Shown: positions 7,379 through 17,605, counted from the stretch's first letter. The stretch is 64,000 nucleotides of DNA from Jeotgalibaca porci (GCF_011299095.1 NZ_CP049889.1:2212501-2276500), one strand, 5' to 3'. Program-made: numbers and translations. Notes: generated from the letters alone by a model not told the origin.

Positions 7379-9967
7379 CTATTCAGCAGGCGGCGTGTTT
7401 GAGGATTCCGGTGGGGCGACTGATTCGCTTGGTTGGCTCTCAGGAGGAACGCTACTGGATTCACTTTCTTGAACGGATTCGCTGCTTTCTGAACTTTGTT
7501 CTGATTCACTGGAAGAGCTACTTTCTGATTCCTTGCTTTCTTCCTCTTCTTCAGGCTTTTTAGGTTCTTCAATTTTAATTTGAATTGTTGCATTTGGTGA
7601 TGTCGTTGTGCCAACTTTAGCACGGACGGTGATGCTCACATTACCTTTAGGCGGATTATCAATAACGATAGTTGTATCCGTTGTAGGTCTTGTTGCTGCA
7701 CCGACAGTAACATCAAACTGAGGGGTGCGTTTATCAGCTTCAGCGAGCTTGTATGCATCCCAAGTAACGGTTAACTTGTCTGTATCTTTGTCGTAGGTTG
7801 CTTTTAGACCAGTAGGTGCTTTCAGCTCTTCACCGTACTTTTTAGAAACGGTAGTTGGTTCTGTCCCTTTGACAAATAATTCGGTAATCCGCATCTCGTT
7901 CGGTGTGTTCGGACCTGGTTTTGCAACGGGGTTACTATATTTCTCCATTGTTGCTTCTACGACGGAGTCCGGTTTAATCCAATCTGAATTGTCTTTATCA
8001 GTAGAGACGTAATTCATTAATTCGTTGAAAATGTGACGCGTAATTTCTCTTGTTTGGAAGGGCAGGTAGTTACCTTCTAGCGTTACTTCCTCATACCCCA
8101 TCCAAACGGCAATAGAATAATTTGGTGAGTAACCTACAAACCAAGAATCTTTCGCCACGTTCATATCATGTGTTGCACCCACAAGCGCAATTTCTTCATC
8201 ACTAAATTCTTCTGTACCGGTTTTACCAGCAATGGGAACGCCAGGAACGAGTGCATTTGGAGCTGAATCTGTCACAACGTCTTTCATCATATCTGTCATC
8301 ATATAAGCAGTAGAATCTTTCATTGCAACTGTTCCATCTGGAGCAAACTCGTAAACATTCCCATCAGAGTCAATGACGGATTGAACCGTGTAAGGATTAT
8401 AATAGGTTCCACCATTTGAGAATGCCGCATAAGCTGCTGCCATTTGGATATTGGTGATATCTCCTTGGATGGCACTTGAAGGATAAATATCATTGCTTCC
8501 ATTTTTTTGGATGCTTTCGATACCCAATCTACTTAAGAATTCATCTGCGTTATCAATACCAACCACTTCGTTTAACAATTTAGCCGCAGGAACGTTTCGG
8601 GAGTCAACCAACGCTTCCCGAATAGTGAGTGAACCGCGATAATTACCGTCGTAGTTTCTCAATACTGAGCCATCGGGATATGTCCATTCCTCATCTACGA
8701 TAAGCGTTCCGGTTGAATAGTTATTGTACTCAATCGCGGGTGCGTAGTCGATAATCGGTTTGATTGTAGATGCCACACTTCGGTTGTTTTGGTTCGCATA
8801 GTTTACAGCTAGTAAATTAGATTTTTTACGGTTACCGACTACAGCATTTAGTGCGCCGGTGTGAACATCAACTAAAGTGACAGCCGTTTGTACTTCGTCA
8901 TCAGGAAATAGAATATACTCTTCGGAATTGACGATATCAAACAAACGTTGTTGGGCATCCATGTCCAGGTTGGTCTGAATTGTCAAACCGCCCATTTCAA
9001 CTTCAAGTCCAGTCTTTTCATACACTTCATCCATAACCAATTGGATGTAGGAATCAACGACCAAAGAGTTATCAACGTCATTAGAATGATCCACTAAATT
9101 TTCTGTCACAGGAACAAGTGTTGCTTCAGAACGCTCTTGTTCAGTGATGACACCTTTATCAACCATCATCATTAAAACGATATTTCGACGTTCCTCTGTT
9201 TCAGCTGGATTAACGTAAGGGTCATAGTAGGAAGGAGCTTGGGGCATACCTGCTAGGGTTGCGGCTTCTGGCAGCGTTAAATCTGCAAGGTCTTTGCCAT
9301 AATAGTACTCAGCAGCAGTCGCCATTCCGTACACGTTGTTACCCATGTAAACTTTGTTAATATAAAGTGCTAAAATTTCATTTTTTGAAATTTCACGCTC
9401 CAATTGTAAAGCCATCCATGCTTCTTGTGCTTTTCTTTCTAAGGTTTGATCTTCTTCGGAAGTAGAGAAGAAGGAAAGTTTAATCAATTGCTGCGTAATT
9501 GTACTCCCACCTTGGGAAATACCACCACCACGAACGTTCGCAAGTGCAGCTCCTAAAATACGAATCGGATCGACACCTAAATGGTCGTAAAAACGTTGAT
9601 CTTCAATTGATACAACAGCATTTTGAAGCAGTTCAGGAATTTCATCCAAGGCTGCTAGTTCCCGGTTCTGAGCGCCAGCTCCGACTTCGGTCGCTATCGA
9701 GCCATCGAGAGCGAGTAATTTTGATGGCTCCGTATCTTCTAATGCTTCACGATTCACTTCGGGAGCGTTGGCAGCATAATAAGCGAAAAGTCCGGCGCCG
9801 GCCAGAAGGGCGATAAAGCCTAGTGCAATAATCCCTAAAATAATTTTTTTCAAAAGACCGGTTTGTTTTTTCTTATTCGTTTTTTTCTTATTTGTCCTTT
9901 TTTTGCCATTTCCTTTCTTGGTCGTGCTTTGTTTTCTTTGTTGCCTTGTTTGCGTCTGCTTCGGCAT
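7379..9967 (-). CDS. ponA: Class A penicillin-binding protein 1A (bifunctional)
   Basis: This enzyme polymerises and cross-links peptidoglycan at the outer membrane face. Of 862 residues, 1-40 are a very basic cytoplasmic tail. One transmembrane helix follows (about 40-65), then a GT51 glycosyltransferase with catalytic E122 in S-I-E-D-Q-R-F. The transpeptidase has S400-T-I-K, S456-R-N and K582-T-G. After about residue 715 comes a fibronectin-type-III-like domain, then a tail from about 805 made almost only of Ser, Glu and Pro. ATG 9967 is chosen because AGAGGTG is spaced correctly for it. The in-frame GTG 9 bases earlier is too close. It follows recU by 12 bases, the recU-ponA operon of Bacillus. 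Confidence 0.95.
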   Translation of the reverse strand: MPKQTQTRQQRKQSTTKKGNGKKRTNKKKTNKKKQTGLLKKIILGIIALGFIALLAGAGLFAYYAANAPEVNREALEDTEPSKLLALDGSIATEVGAGAQNRELAALDEIPELLQNAVVSIEDQRFYDHLGVDPIRILGAALANVRGGGISQGGSTITQQLIKLSFFSTSEEDQTLERKAQEAWMALQLEREISKNEILALYINKVYMGNNVYGMATAAEYYYGKDLADLTLPEAATLAGMPQAPSYYDPYVNPAETEERRNIVLMMMVDKGVITEQERSEATLVPVTENLVDHSNDVDNSLVVDSYIQLVMDEVYEKTGLEVEMGGLTIQTNLDMDAQQRLFDIVNSEEYILFPDDEVQTAVTLVDVHTGALNAVVGNRKKSNLLAVNYANQNNRSVASTIKPIIDYAPAIEYNNYSTGTLIVDEEWTYPDGSVLRNYDGNYRGSLTIREALVDSRNVPAAKLLNEVVGIDNADEFLSRLGIESIQKNGSNDIYPSSAIQGDITNIQMAAAYAAFSNGGTYYNPYTVQSVIDSDGNVYEFAPDGTVAMKDSTAYMMTDMMKDVVTDSAPNALVPGVPIAGKTGTEEFSDEEIALVGATHDMNVAKDSWFVGYSPNYSIAVWMGYEEVTLEGNYLPFQTREITRHIFNELMNYVSTDKDNSDWIKPDSVVEATMEKYSNPVAKPGPNTPNEMRITELFVKGTEPTTVSKKYGEELKAPTGLKATYDKDTDKLTVTWDAYKLAEADKRTPQFDVTVGAATRPTTDTTIVIDNPPKGNVSITVRAKVGTTTSPNATIQIKIEEPKKPEEEEESKESESSSSSESEQSSESSESVQESESSSVPPESQPSESVAPPESSNTPPAE

Positions 9968-9979
9968 ATTCTTCACCTC

Positions 9980-10600
9980 TTATTTGTTTTCGTTGCCGAT
10001 AATAGTATCGAGAGCTTTTAAGTAGTCAAGAGCAGGACGAAAGCCATACTCAATTTCGTATCCGTGTTCTTCTATATAGGTCAGGGGGATTGATTTCCGC
10101 TGATCAGTTGAATGTTGCTTCTCCCAGTATAGCGAGAGGTGTTGGCTTTCCAACAAAAAAACTCTGTTTAATGTAGAGAAGCGGATGATGACGAACGTAA
10201 TTCCGCCCATTTCATAGCATTGCTTCATATGGGTGATTTGGTGTTCATGGAAATTCTTTAAAGGAAAAGATAATTTATTCTGCGTTTCTTTAGCTTCAAA
10301 ATCAATATACTTCCCGCGATAAATGCCATTAAAGTCCGTTGTTGATGAGTGTCGATAATACGCTTCTTTAATAACTGCGGCGCTTCTTTTCGGATAGTCT
10401 ACTTTAACGACTTGAATAGGAGTCGGTTTTTTATGGATGACAGCTATTCCTTTTTGAAGGTAGTAGGCATTCGATTCAGATAGCTGGTCTTCCAATTTCA
10501 TTCCACGTTTAGCGTGGCTGGCAGAAGCCGTCTTTTTTACCTTGGTAATTTCCTTAATTGGTGATCGGTAAATTTTACCATTTGGATAATTAATTGTCAT
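9980..10600 (-). CDS. recU: Holliday junction resolvase RecU
   Basis: RecU cleaves four-way junctions during recombination and chromosome segregation, working with RuvAB. The 206-residue length equals the Bacillus protein. The nuclease core shows T-D-F-N-G-I-Y-R-G-K-Y-I-D-F-E-A-K, giving the acidic and lysine residues of a type II endonuclease-like site. The flexible basic N-terminal region is present. The start ATG at 10600 has GCGAGG upstream, and an 11-codon longer frame lacks a site. It lies just before ponA on the same strand, a coupling conserved across Firmicutes. Confidence 0.95.
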   Translation of the reverse strand: MTINYPNGKIYRSPIKEITKVKKTASASHAKRGMKLEDQLSESNAYYLQKGIAVIHKKPTPIQVVKVDYPKRSAAVIKEAYYRHSSTTDFNGIYRGKYIDFEAKETQNKLSFPLKNFHEHQITHMKQCYEMGGITFVIIRFSTLNRVFLLESQHLSLYWEKQHSTDQRKSIPLTYIEEHGYEIEYGFRPALDYLKALDTIIGNENK

Positions 10601-10756
10601 GCAAACCTCGCTCCCTCTGTTAGATTTTAGCAATTTTACCTAAAAAAAACAGTGCTTTAGTTTTAAGTTTATATAAAATCATCATTCTGACAGGGTTGAT
10701 TTTATCATCATTCATTCTTATTTCAAACAGGTTAATGGTTCTCTAACCGTTTTATG

Positions 10757-10785
10757 TTTACTTTAAGGTACTTCTAGTGTAAACT
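10757..10785 (+). promoter_or_regulatory. Putative sigma-A promoter of tig
   Basis: A TTTACT -35 element, a 17-base spacer and a TAAACT -10 element lie about 60 bases before the tig start. Both boxes match the consensus in four of six positions, so this is a modest prediction. Confidence 0.4.
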
Positions 10786-10843
10786 AAATGAGTATGCAAT
10801 GGTACATTAATTGCGAGAATGATACATTTTTGGAGGAAAGATC

Positions 10844-12124
10844 ATGACTGTAAATTGGGAAAAAACAGGCACTAACGAAGGTGTCTTAACATTTGAAATA
10901 CCTGAAGCAACAATGCAAGCAGAAATGGATACAGTATTTAAACGTGTAAGAAAAAATATTACTGTACCTGGATTCAGAAAAGGAAAAGTTCCGCGTCATA
11001 TCTTCAACAAACAATATGGCGAAGCTTCATTATTTGAAGACGCATTGAACCAAGCTCTACCAGCAGCATACGATGCAGCTGTTAAGGAAGCAGGAATCGA
11101 TCCTGTAGCACAACCAAAAATCGACATCAAGAGCATGGAAAAAGGCCAACCATGGGTACTTACTGCAGATGTAACGGTTAAACCTGAAGTTAAATTAGGT
11201 GAATACAAAAACTTGACTGTTGAAAAACAAGACCGCGAAGTTACAGATGCTGATGTTGAAGAAGCATTGAAACAACGCCAAGCGAAACAAGCTGAATTAG
11301 TTATTAAAGAAGATGCAGCTGTTGAAGGCGATACAGTTGTTATTGACTACGAAGGATTCGTAGGAGAAGAAGCTTTTGAAGGTGGAAAAGACCAAAACCA
11401 TTCATTGGAATTAGGTTCTAACTCTTTCATCCCTGGCTTCGAAGAGCAACTTGTTGGCGCTAAAGCTGGCGACGCGAAAGATGTTGTTGTGACATTCCCA
11501 GAAGAATACCACGCAGCTGACTTAGCAGGCAAAGAAGCAACTTTCAAAGTTGTTGTTCACGAAGTTAAAGGTAAAGAACTACCAACTCTAGATGACGAAT
11601 TTGCTAAAGATTTAGAAGAAGAAGTAGAAACTTTAGACGAATTGAAAGCTAAAATCCGCAAAGAATTAGAAGACAGCAAAAACGCTGCAGCTGATGAATT
11701 TGTTCAAGATGCTGCTATCCGTCAAGCTGTTGAAAATGCAGAAGTTGTTGACTTACCATACGTAATGGTTCATGACGAAGTTCACCGTCAAATGGATCTA
11801 TTCTTGAACGATATGCAACGTCAAGGGATCTCACCAGAGCTTTACTACCAAATTACTGGTACAACTGAGCAAGACTTGCACAAGCAAATGGAAACAGATG
11901 CTGATGTTCGTACGAAAACAACACTTGTTCTTGAAGAAATCATTAAAGCTGAGAACATTGAAGTTACTGAAGACGAAATCAACGAAGAAATTACAACACT
12001 TGCTGGTCAATATAACATGGACGTTGAACGTGTACGTGGCCTAGTAAGCGAAGACATGGTTACAAACGATATTAAAATGAAGAAAGCAATGGCATTAGTT
12101 ACTGATACTGTTGTTGAAGCTTAA
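10844..12124 (+). CDS. tig: Trigger factor, ribosome-associated chaperone
   Basis: Trigger factor binds the ribosome exit tunnel and folds nascent chains, with peptidyl-prolyl isomerase activity. The 426-residue protein has the N-terminal ribosome-docking signature G43-F-R-K-G-K-V-P50, a central FKBP-like PPIase domain (about 150-245) and an acidic helical C-terminal chaperone domain. Length is standard for the family. The GGAGG ribosome binding site is ideal and the codon choice looks that of a highly expressed gene. It lies upstream of clpX as in Bacillus, but a terminator separates the two. Confidence 0.98.
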   Translation: MTVNWEKTGTNEGVLTFEIPEATMQAEMDTVFKRVRKNITVPGFRKGKVPRHIFNKQYGEASLFEDALNQALPAAYDAAVKEAGIDPVAQPKIDIKSMEKGQPWVLTADVTVKPEVKLGEYKNLTVEKQDREVTDADVEEALKQRQAKQAELVIKEDAAVEGDTVVIDYEGFVGEEAFEGGKDQNHSLELGSNSFIPGFEEQLVGAKAGDAKDVVVTFPEEYHAADLAGKEATFKVVVHEVKGKELPTLDDEFAKDLEEEVETLDELKAKIRKELEDSKNAAADEFVQDAAIRQAVENAEVVDLPYVMVHDEVHRQMDLFLNDMQRQGISPELYYQITGTTEQDLHKQMETDADVRTKTTLVLEEIIKAENIEVTEDEINEEITTLAGQYNMDVERVRGLVSEDMVTNDIKMKKAMALVTDTVVEA

Positions 12125-12139
12125 TTCATAAATAACACG

Positions 12140-12177
12140 ATAAAAGGGGCATTGCATTCAGCAGTAGCCCCTTTTAT
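12140..12177 (+). terminator. Intrinsic terminator of tig
   Basis: An 11-bp stem with AAAAGGGGC and GCCCCTTTT arms and a 16-base loop ends in TTTTATTT, 16 bases after the tig stop. Confidence 0.85.
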
Positions 12178-12196
12178 TTCAATGTAAGCGTAAGAG

Positions 12197-12224
12197 TTGT
12201 GATTTGGTCAAAATATGTTAAGAT
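12197..12224 (+). promoter_or_regulatory. Putative clpX promoter
   Basis: TTGTGA, 16 bases and TAAGAT lie about 75 bases before clpX and just downstream of the tig terminator. The match is moderate. No CtsR direct repeat is visible here. Confidence 0.35.
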
Positions 12225-12296
12225 TAAATGCGTTATTAAAGAGGAAAACTCAGGGTTATAGAGTTTTCAAAGACATAGAGAGAAAGGAAAATGCAT

Positions 12297-13541
12297 ATGT
12301 TCCGAGATGATGGCACAAGCATTCACTGTTCCTTTTGTGGGAAATCTTCCGAGCAAGTAAAGAAAATTATTGCTGGACCAGATGTGTATATTTGTAATGA
12401 GTGTATCGATTTGTGTAAAGAAATAATTGATGAAGAGATTTACAGTGGTGAAGCAGTTGAATTTGGTGAGGTTCCAAAACCACAAGAAATTCGTAAAATA
12501 TTAAGTGATTACGTTATTGGCCAAGATAGAGCTAAGAAAACTCTTTCTGTTGCTGTTTACAATCACTATAAACGTATCAGCCAAATGGATGCACAATCAG
12601 CTGATGGTATTGAATTACAAAAGAGTAATATTTGTTTAATTGGTCCAACTGGTTCCGGTAAGACATTCCTAGGTCAAACCTTAGCGCGTATTTTAGACGT
12701 TCCATTTGCAATCGCAGATGCGACAAGTTTGACAGAAGCGGGTTATGTTGGTGAAGATGTGGAGAATATTCTCTTGAAACTTCTTCAAGCAGCGGATTAT
12801 GATCTTGAGCGTGCACAACGCGGGATTATTTATGTGGATGAGATTGACAAGATTGCACGAAAAGGCGAAAATGTTTCCATTACACGTGATGTCAGCGGAG
12901 AAGGTGTTCAACAAGCACTTCTAAAAATCCTTGAAGGAACTGTAGCGAACGTTCCACCACAAGGAGGACGTAAACATCCGCAACAAGAGCTTATCCAGTT
13001 TGATACAACAAACATTCTTTTCATTGTTGGTGGTGCCTTCGATGGTATCGAAACCATTGTAAAAGAGCGTTTGGGTGAGAAAGTCATTGGATTTGGTCAA
13101 ACAGCGCAAACAAAAGAAGAGGCTGAAAAGAGCCTGATGCAACAAATTATTCCGGAAGACTTATTAAAATTCGGTTTAATTCCAGAATTCATCGGACGTT
13201 TACCAATTATGGCAGCTCTAGAGAAATTAACAGAAGCGGATCTAGTTAAAATCTTGACGGAGCCTAAAAACGCACTAGTTAAGCAGTACCAAAAACTACT
13301 TGAGCTGGACAACGTTGAGTTGGAGTTTGATGAAGAAGCATTGAACGCGATTGCTAAACATGCGATTGCACGTAATACCGGAGCACGTGGTCTTCGTTCA
13401 ATTATCGAAAACGTTATGTTGGACATTATGTACGAAATCCCAAGTCGCGACGAAATTTCAAAAGTTGTAATCACAAAAGATATTATCGAGGGTAATGGTC
13501 TGCCGTTGTTGTACGACGAAGACGAACGCTTGATTAGTTAA
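12297..13541 (+). CDS. clpX: ClpX, ATP-dependent unfoldase of ClpXP
   Basis: ClpX recognises, unfolds and feeds substrates to the ClpP protease. The 414-residue protein has the N-terminal C4 zinc-binding domain (C11, C14, C33, C36), an AAA+ module with Walker A G-P-T-G-S-G-K-T at 116-123, the pore loop G-Y-V-G-E-D and the Walker B region Y-V-D-E-I-D-K. A sensor-2 region lies near R-G-L-R-S. ATG 12297 is preferred to ATG 12291 because its distance from AAAGG is normal (9 rather than 3 bases) and the family begins with Met-Phe. It has its own terminator before ysxC. clpP is not in the window. Confidence 0.97.
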   Translation: MFRDDGTSIHCSFCGKSSEQVKKIIAGPDVYICNECIDLCKEIIDEEIYSGEAVEFGEVPKPQEIRKILSDYVIGQDRAKKTLSVAVYNHYKRISQMDAQSADGIELQKSNICLIGPTGSGKTFLGQTLARILDVPFAIADATSLTEAGYVGEDVENILLKLLQAADYDLERAQRGIIYVDEIDKIARKGENVSITRDVSGEGVQQALLKILEGTVANVPPQGGRKHPQQELIQFDTTNILFIVGGAFDGIETIVKERLGEKVIGFGQTAQTKEEAEKSLMQQIIPEDLLKFGLIPEFIGRLPIMAALEKLTEADLVKILTEPKNALVKQYQKLLELDNVELEFDEEALNAIAKHAIARNTGARGLRSIIENVMLDIMYEIPSRDEISKVVITKDIIEGNGLPLLYDEDERLIS

Positions 13542-13551
13542 TCTTTTCGAT

Positions 13552-13592
13552 GAAACCAATGTTTGGACAAATTCCCAAACATTGGTTTTTTC
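13552..13592 (+). terminator. Intrinsic terminator of clpX
   Basis: A 13-bp perfect stem (AACCAATGTTTGG and its complement) is followed by a run of T. A TATAAT box at 13596-13601 right after it may start the ysxC transcript, but no -35 box is clear. Confidence 0.88.
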
Positions 13593-13630
13593 ATGTATAA
13601 TATAGAAAATATTTAGAGGAAGTGATACCG

Positions 13631-14218
13631 ATGCATGTACAAGATGCTGAAATTATTATAAGTGCAGTTGATCCTAAACAATATCCCAGCACAGGATTAC
13701 CAGAATTCGCACTAGCTGGAAGATCGAACGTAGGGAAATCGTCTTTTATTAACAAAGTAATCAATAGAAAAGCGTTAGCACGGACATCAAGTAAGCCAGG
13801 AAAGACGCAAACATTGAATTATTATTTAATTAATAAAGCTTTTTATTTCGTCGATGTACCGGGTTATGGATATGCGAAAGTATCTAAAACAGAGCGTGCC
13901 AAATGGGGACAAATGCTGGAAACTTATTTCACGCAACGTGAGACATTGTGCCACGTCTTATTGATGGTTGATTTCCGTCACCCACCGACTGCTGATGATA
14001 TTCAAATGAAAGATTTTATAGAGTATTACGGTCTACCTTATACAGTCGTTGCGACAAAATGTGATAAAATTCCGCGTGGTAAATGGAATCAACATGCTTC
14101 TGTCATTAAGAAAGCTATGAACTTACCAAGTATGGAATCCCTTATTGTTTTTTCTTCAGAGACAGGAGAAGGAAAAGACAAAGCATGGGGATTGATCAGT
14201 CGCTATTTAAATGAGTAA
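13631..14218 (+). CDS. ysxC: Ribosome biogenesis GTPase YsxC/EngB
   Basis: YsxC is an essential GTPase required for late 50S subunit assembly. The 195-residue protein has the exact length of the Bacillus homologue. Its G1 P-loop is G30-R-S-N-V-G-K-S37, it has the G2/G3 stretch V-D-V-P-G-Y-G, and its G4 motif is T-K-C-D-K. ATG 13631 is chosen because AGAGGA lies about 10 bases upstream. The GTG at 13622 would overlap the ribosome binding site. Its place after clpX matches Bacillus, where the lon genes lie between. Confidence 0.96.
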   Translation: MHVQDAEIIISAVDPKQYPSTGLPEFALAGRSNVGKSSFINKVINRKALARTSSKPGKTQTLNYYLINKAFYFVDVPGYGYAKVSKTERAKWGQMLETYFTQRETLCHVLLMVDFRHPPTADDIQMKDFIEYYGLPYTVVATKCDKIPRGKWNQHASVIKKAMNLPSMESLIVFSSETGEGKDKAWGLISRYLNE

Positions 14219-14299
14219 TTCGTTCTAAACTGAAAGAGGTTCCTTCAAGAAAACGTTCGTTAAGCTTCAGTTATCGATTGATAATAAGGAGGTTTTTTA

Positions 14300-15568
14300 A
14301 TGGTGCGCATACAGAAAGAACGATTTAAATATACCAAGGAAGAACGCAGTTGGATTATGCAAGACTGGGCAAACTCAGCATACTCAATCATGATTACAAC
14401 TGCTGTTTTTCCTTTATTCTTTAAAGCAGTTGCTGAATCGGGTGGGCTGGACAGCGCCACTTCAACAGCTTACTGGGGTTATGCCAATTCAATCGCAACG
14501 TTGGTTATTTCACTCTTAGCCCCTGTACTGGGAGCTTTAGCAGATTACAAGAATCAACGTATGCCGTTGTTTACGTGGTTTACGTTAAGCGGTATTTTAG
14601 CAACAGTGGGCTTCGCTTTTGCTCCTGAGGGCAACTGGCAGTATTTGTTTTTATTTTATGTTCTTTCTGCAATTGGATTCTCGGGTGCCAATATTTTCTA
14701 TGATGGTTCGTTGGTAGATGTAACCACGTTAACGCGCATGCACCGTGTTTCAGCCGCAGGATTTGGTTGGGGTTATATTGGTAGTTCTATACCGTTTGTT
14801 CTTTTCATTATTTTACAACTAACCGGCATATTACCAATCTCCCAAGTCATGCTGATTAAGCTAGGGTTCGTGATGACGGCCGTCTGGTGGTTCATTTTTA
14901 CGATTCCGTATTGGAAAAATGTACAACAAAAATCCTACATTGAACGGGAACCGGAAATTGTTCGCAGTAGCTTCAAGCGTTTGTTCCATACGATTAGAGA
15001 TATTCGGCAACATAAGCAGGCTTTTTTATTTCTATTGGCCTATTTCTTTTACATTGACGGAGTAGGAACAATCTTTAAGATGGCAACGGCGATTGGGAGT
15101 GACATTGGTCTCTCGTCGAATGATTTAATAGTCGTCATGTTGGTCGTTCAGTTTGTAGCATTTCCGTTCTCTATTCTTTATGGTATGCTGGCAAAACGTT
15201 TGGGTGCGAAAAACATGATTTTCGTTGGAATTACAACATATATTATTATTTGTGTTTATGCGTTGCAGCTCGAAAGCTTGCAAACTTTTATCATTTTGGC
15301 ATTATTGGTAGGTACAGCACAGGGCGGTATTCAATCGCTTAGCCGGTCTTTGTTCGGACAACTCATTCCGGAAGGTCGTTCTAACGAATTTTTTGGTTTT
15401 TACAATATCTTCGGTAAATTTGCAGCGGTGGTGGGACCCTTTTTAGTAGGAATTATCGCACAAATAACGGGCAACTCATTAGATGGTGTGTTTGCTTTAA
15501 TTGTGTTATTCGTTGTCGGTGGGGTGCTATTAGTACGCGTCAAAATTCCCGAAGTACATGAAGTATAA
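14300..15568 (+). CDS. MFS transporter, UMF1/Atg22-like (YxiO-like)
   Basis: This is a 422-residue polytopic membrane protein with about 12 predicted helices. The opening W-I-M-Q-D-W-A-N-S-A-Y and the first-loop A-D-Y-K-N-Q-R are typical of the UMF1 group, which includes yeast vacuolar amino-acid effluxer Atg22 and Bacillus YxiO. The substrate is unknown, and efflux of amino acids or small metabolites is only an inference. AAGGAGG lies 8 bases before the ATG. The gene stands alone between ysxC and dnaG. A weak hairpin at 15574-15607 follows. Confidence 0.85.
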   Translation: MVRIQKERFKYTKEERSWIMQDWANSAYSIMITTAVFPLFFKAVAESGGLDSATSTAYWGYANSIATLVISLLAPVLGALADYKNQRMPLFTWFTLSGILATVGFAFAPEGNWQYLFLFYVLSAIGFSGANIFYDGSLVDVTTLTRMHRVSAAGFGWGYIGSSIPFVLFIILQLTGILPISQVMLIKLGFVMTAVWWFIFTIPYWKNVQQKSYIEREPEIVRSSFKRLFHTIRDIRQHKQAFLFLLAYFFYIDGVGTIFKMATAIGSDIGLSSNDLIVVMLVVQFVAFPFSILYGMLAKRLGAKNMIFVGITTYIIICVYALQLESLQTFIILALLVGTAQGGIQSLSRSLFGQLIPEGRSNEFFGFYNIFGKFAAVVGPFLVGIIAQITGNSLDGVFALIVLFVVGGVLLVRVKIPEVHEV

Positions 15569-15573
15569 TTTTT

Positions 15574-15607
15574 AAGCTCCGTTTCAGCTAAGGCTGTCGC
15601 GGAGCTT
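15574..15607 (+). terminator. Weak hairpin after the MFS gene
   Basis: An 8-bp outer stem (AAGCTCCG/CGGAGCTT) encloses an inner CAGC/GCTG stem. There is no downstream T run, so termination activity is doubtful. Confidence 0.4.
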
Positions 15608-15630
15608 CACACGTTATCTAAACAGGAACA

Positions 15631-15659
15631 TTGCTTATTCGCGCAAAATTTGGTATAAT
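15631..15659 (+). promoter_or_regulatory. Promoter of the dnaG-rpoD operon
   Basis: TTGCTT, a 17-base spacer and a perfect extended -10 (TGGTATAAT) end about 57 bases before dnaG. It is well placed to drive both dnaG and rpoD. Confidence 0.7.
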
Positions 15660-15715
15660 TACTATGTATTTTTATGCACATTTTTGAGTAGGAAGCGTAG
15701 TAAAGAGGTGGTTTT

Positions 15716-17578
15716 TTGGCAACCAGAATTCCAGAGGAAACAATTAACAAAATAAGGTTAGAAACAAATATTGTCGATGTTGTCAGTCAATATGTGCAGT
15801 TAAAAAAAAGAGGAAAAAACTATTTCGGTTTTTGTCCGTTTCACGATGAACGAACACCATCTTTTTCTGTAACAGATGAGAAACAGATTTTCCATTGTTT
15901 CAGTTGCGGTAGAGGTGGGAATCTATTTACATTTTTGATGGAAGTAGAAGGCATCAATTTTGCTGAATCTGTAAAGAAAGCCGCTGAAATGAATGATATT
16001 CATCTGGATATCGATTTAGATACGAATAAACCTCAAAGCGAATTACAGGATAAAAAAAATAAATTGATTGCCATCCATAATGCTACTGCGGCATTTTATC
16101 ACCAAGTATTGATGAATACCGTAACCGGTGAACCTGCTCTCGCCTATTTAAAGGAAAGAGGATTTACAACTGAATTACTGCAGGAATTTCAAATCGGCTT
16201 TTCACCTCCGGACAAGACCGCTACCCAAAAGATATTAGAAAACCAAAATTTCGCAGCGTCACTCTTAAAAGAAACGGGGATTTTTTCCGACAGATCGGAT
16301 TCTTCAGAATTATTAGACCGATTTGCAGGGCGTATTATGTTCCCGCTTCGCAATGAAAAGGGTGCGACCGTAGCTTTTTCAGGAAGAATTCTTCCAACGG
16401 ATAATGCAGAAAAGTCTGACTATCACGAAGCGAAGTATTTGAATAGTCCTGAAACGATTCTATTCTCCAAACGTAACTTTCTTTTCAACCTTGATAAAGC
16501 CCGTGTGAATATGCGAAAGACATCGGAAGTTGTCTTATTTGAAGGATACATGGATGTTATCTCTGCATGGAATGCGGACCAAAAGAATGGTGTTGCCTCC
16601 ATGGGGACGGCGTTGACGGACGAACAGATGCGAATATTGAACAAAACAGTTGATTCGGTAGTGCTTTGTTACGATGGTGATAGAGCGGGGATGGAAGCGA
16701 CAAGGAAAGCCATTGATTTGTTGAGTACCAATCAACGGTTTGATATTTCTATTTTTCCGATGCAGCCGGGTATGGATCCGGATGATTATATACAAGAAAA
16801 GGGTCCGCAGGCTTTTCGTGAGGGGATCCAAAATCATAAAGAATCAATTTTCCAGTTTCAATCGCGTTTCTTAAAAACACAGATAGACTTGGATTCTGAA
16901 AAGAACCGAGTAGAATATCTGGAGCGCATGTTGAAAGAATTAGTTCAGGTTGATTCGATTATCGAAAGAGAACTCTATTTGAACGAGCTTGCAGAAGATT
17001 TCGATATTGATTTAGCAGTGTTGAAAAAACAACTGCAAGAATATCAGCAAGTCCATATGCAATCGAAACGGCAAGAACCGCAGTATCAAAATCCGAGTGA
17101 ATCGGTTGCAACCATCACATTGCCGACACGGCAAGAACTAACCAAGATGGACACGATTGAACGGCAGATACTCAATCGCCTGTTTCATCATGAAGAAGCC
17201 TGGCACTACTTAAACGAAGTAGCCCCAGATTTTCACTTCTTAAATGAACAGCATCAAACGATTTACTTTTTATACAGTGCTTTCCGCGACGAGATACAGT
17301 CCGTGGGTCATGTCGATCATTTCTTGGATCGTCTGCGTGACCAAAAACTAACTGAAATTGTATCAGAAATAAATATGAATGAGCTTGAAGCTGAGGTTTC
17401 AAGGCAAGAAATTAGTGATATTATTATCAGTTTGAGATACGAATCTTTGCAGAAAGAATTAAGTCTGAAGAATCAAGAAATGAAATCAGCGAGTCGAAAT
17501 AATGACAAAGAGAGGGCAAAAACCCTTTTAGCTGATATAATCAACTTGAACAGACAATTGCGGACGGCAAGAAAATAA
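15716..17578 (+). CDS. dnaG: DNA primase
   Basis: DnaG makes RNA primers for chromosome replication. The 620-residue protein shows the CHC2 zinc ribbon (C40, H43, C61, C64), the RNA-polymerase core with TOPRIM motifs (F-E-G-Y-M-D and D-G-D-R-A-G), and a C-terminal helicase-interaction region from about residue 460. The start is TTG 15716. AGAGGTGG lies just upstream, and the encoded M-A-T-R-I-P-E-E matches the family N-terminus, with no nearby ATG. It is followed after 27 bases by rpoD, the classical macromolecular synthesis operon without rpsU. Confidence 0.97.
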   Translation: MATRIPEETINKIRLETNIVDVVSQYVQLKKRGKNYFGFCPFHDERTPSFSVTDEKQIFHCFSCGRGGNLFTFLMEVEGINFAESVKKAAEMNDIHLDIDLDTNKPQSELQDKKNKLIAIHNATAAFYHQVLMNTVTGEPALAYLKERGFTTELLQEFQIGFSPPDKTATQKILENQNFAASLLKETGIFSDRSDSSELLDRFAGRIMFPLRNEKGATVAFSGRILPTDNAEKSDYHEAKYLNSPETILFSKRNFLFNLDKARVNMRKTSEVVLFEGYMDVISAWNADQKNGVASMGTALTDEQMRILNKTVDSVVLCYDGDRAGMEATRKAIDLLSTNQRFDISIFPMQPGMDPDDYIQEKGPQAFREGIQNHKESIFQFQSRFLKTQIDLDSEKNRVEYLERMLKELVQVDSIIERELYLNELAEDFDIDLAVLKKQLQEYQQVHMQSKRQEPQYQNPSESVATITLPTRQELTKMDTIERQILNRLFHHEEAWHYLNEVAPDFHFLNEQHQTIYFLYSAFRDEIQSVGHVDHFLDRLRDQKLTEIVSEINMNELEAEVSRQEISDIIISLRYESLQKELSLKNQEMKSASRNNDKERAKTLLADIINLNRQLRTARK

Positions 17579-17605
17579 TCCATACTGGGATGGAGGAATC
17601 ATTTT

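Noticed and set aside
10601-10843. Small RNA or hidden gene between recU and tig
   Set aside because: The region holds divergent promoters and AT-rich sequence only. No frame with start signals or strong hairpin is present.
15574-15607. Riboswitch before dnaG
   Set aside because: The hairpin lies upstream of the dnaG promoter and no known aptamer features are visible. It is at most a weak terminator.
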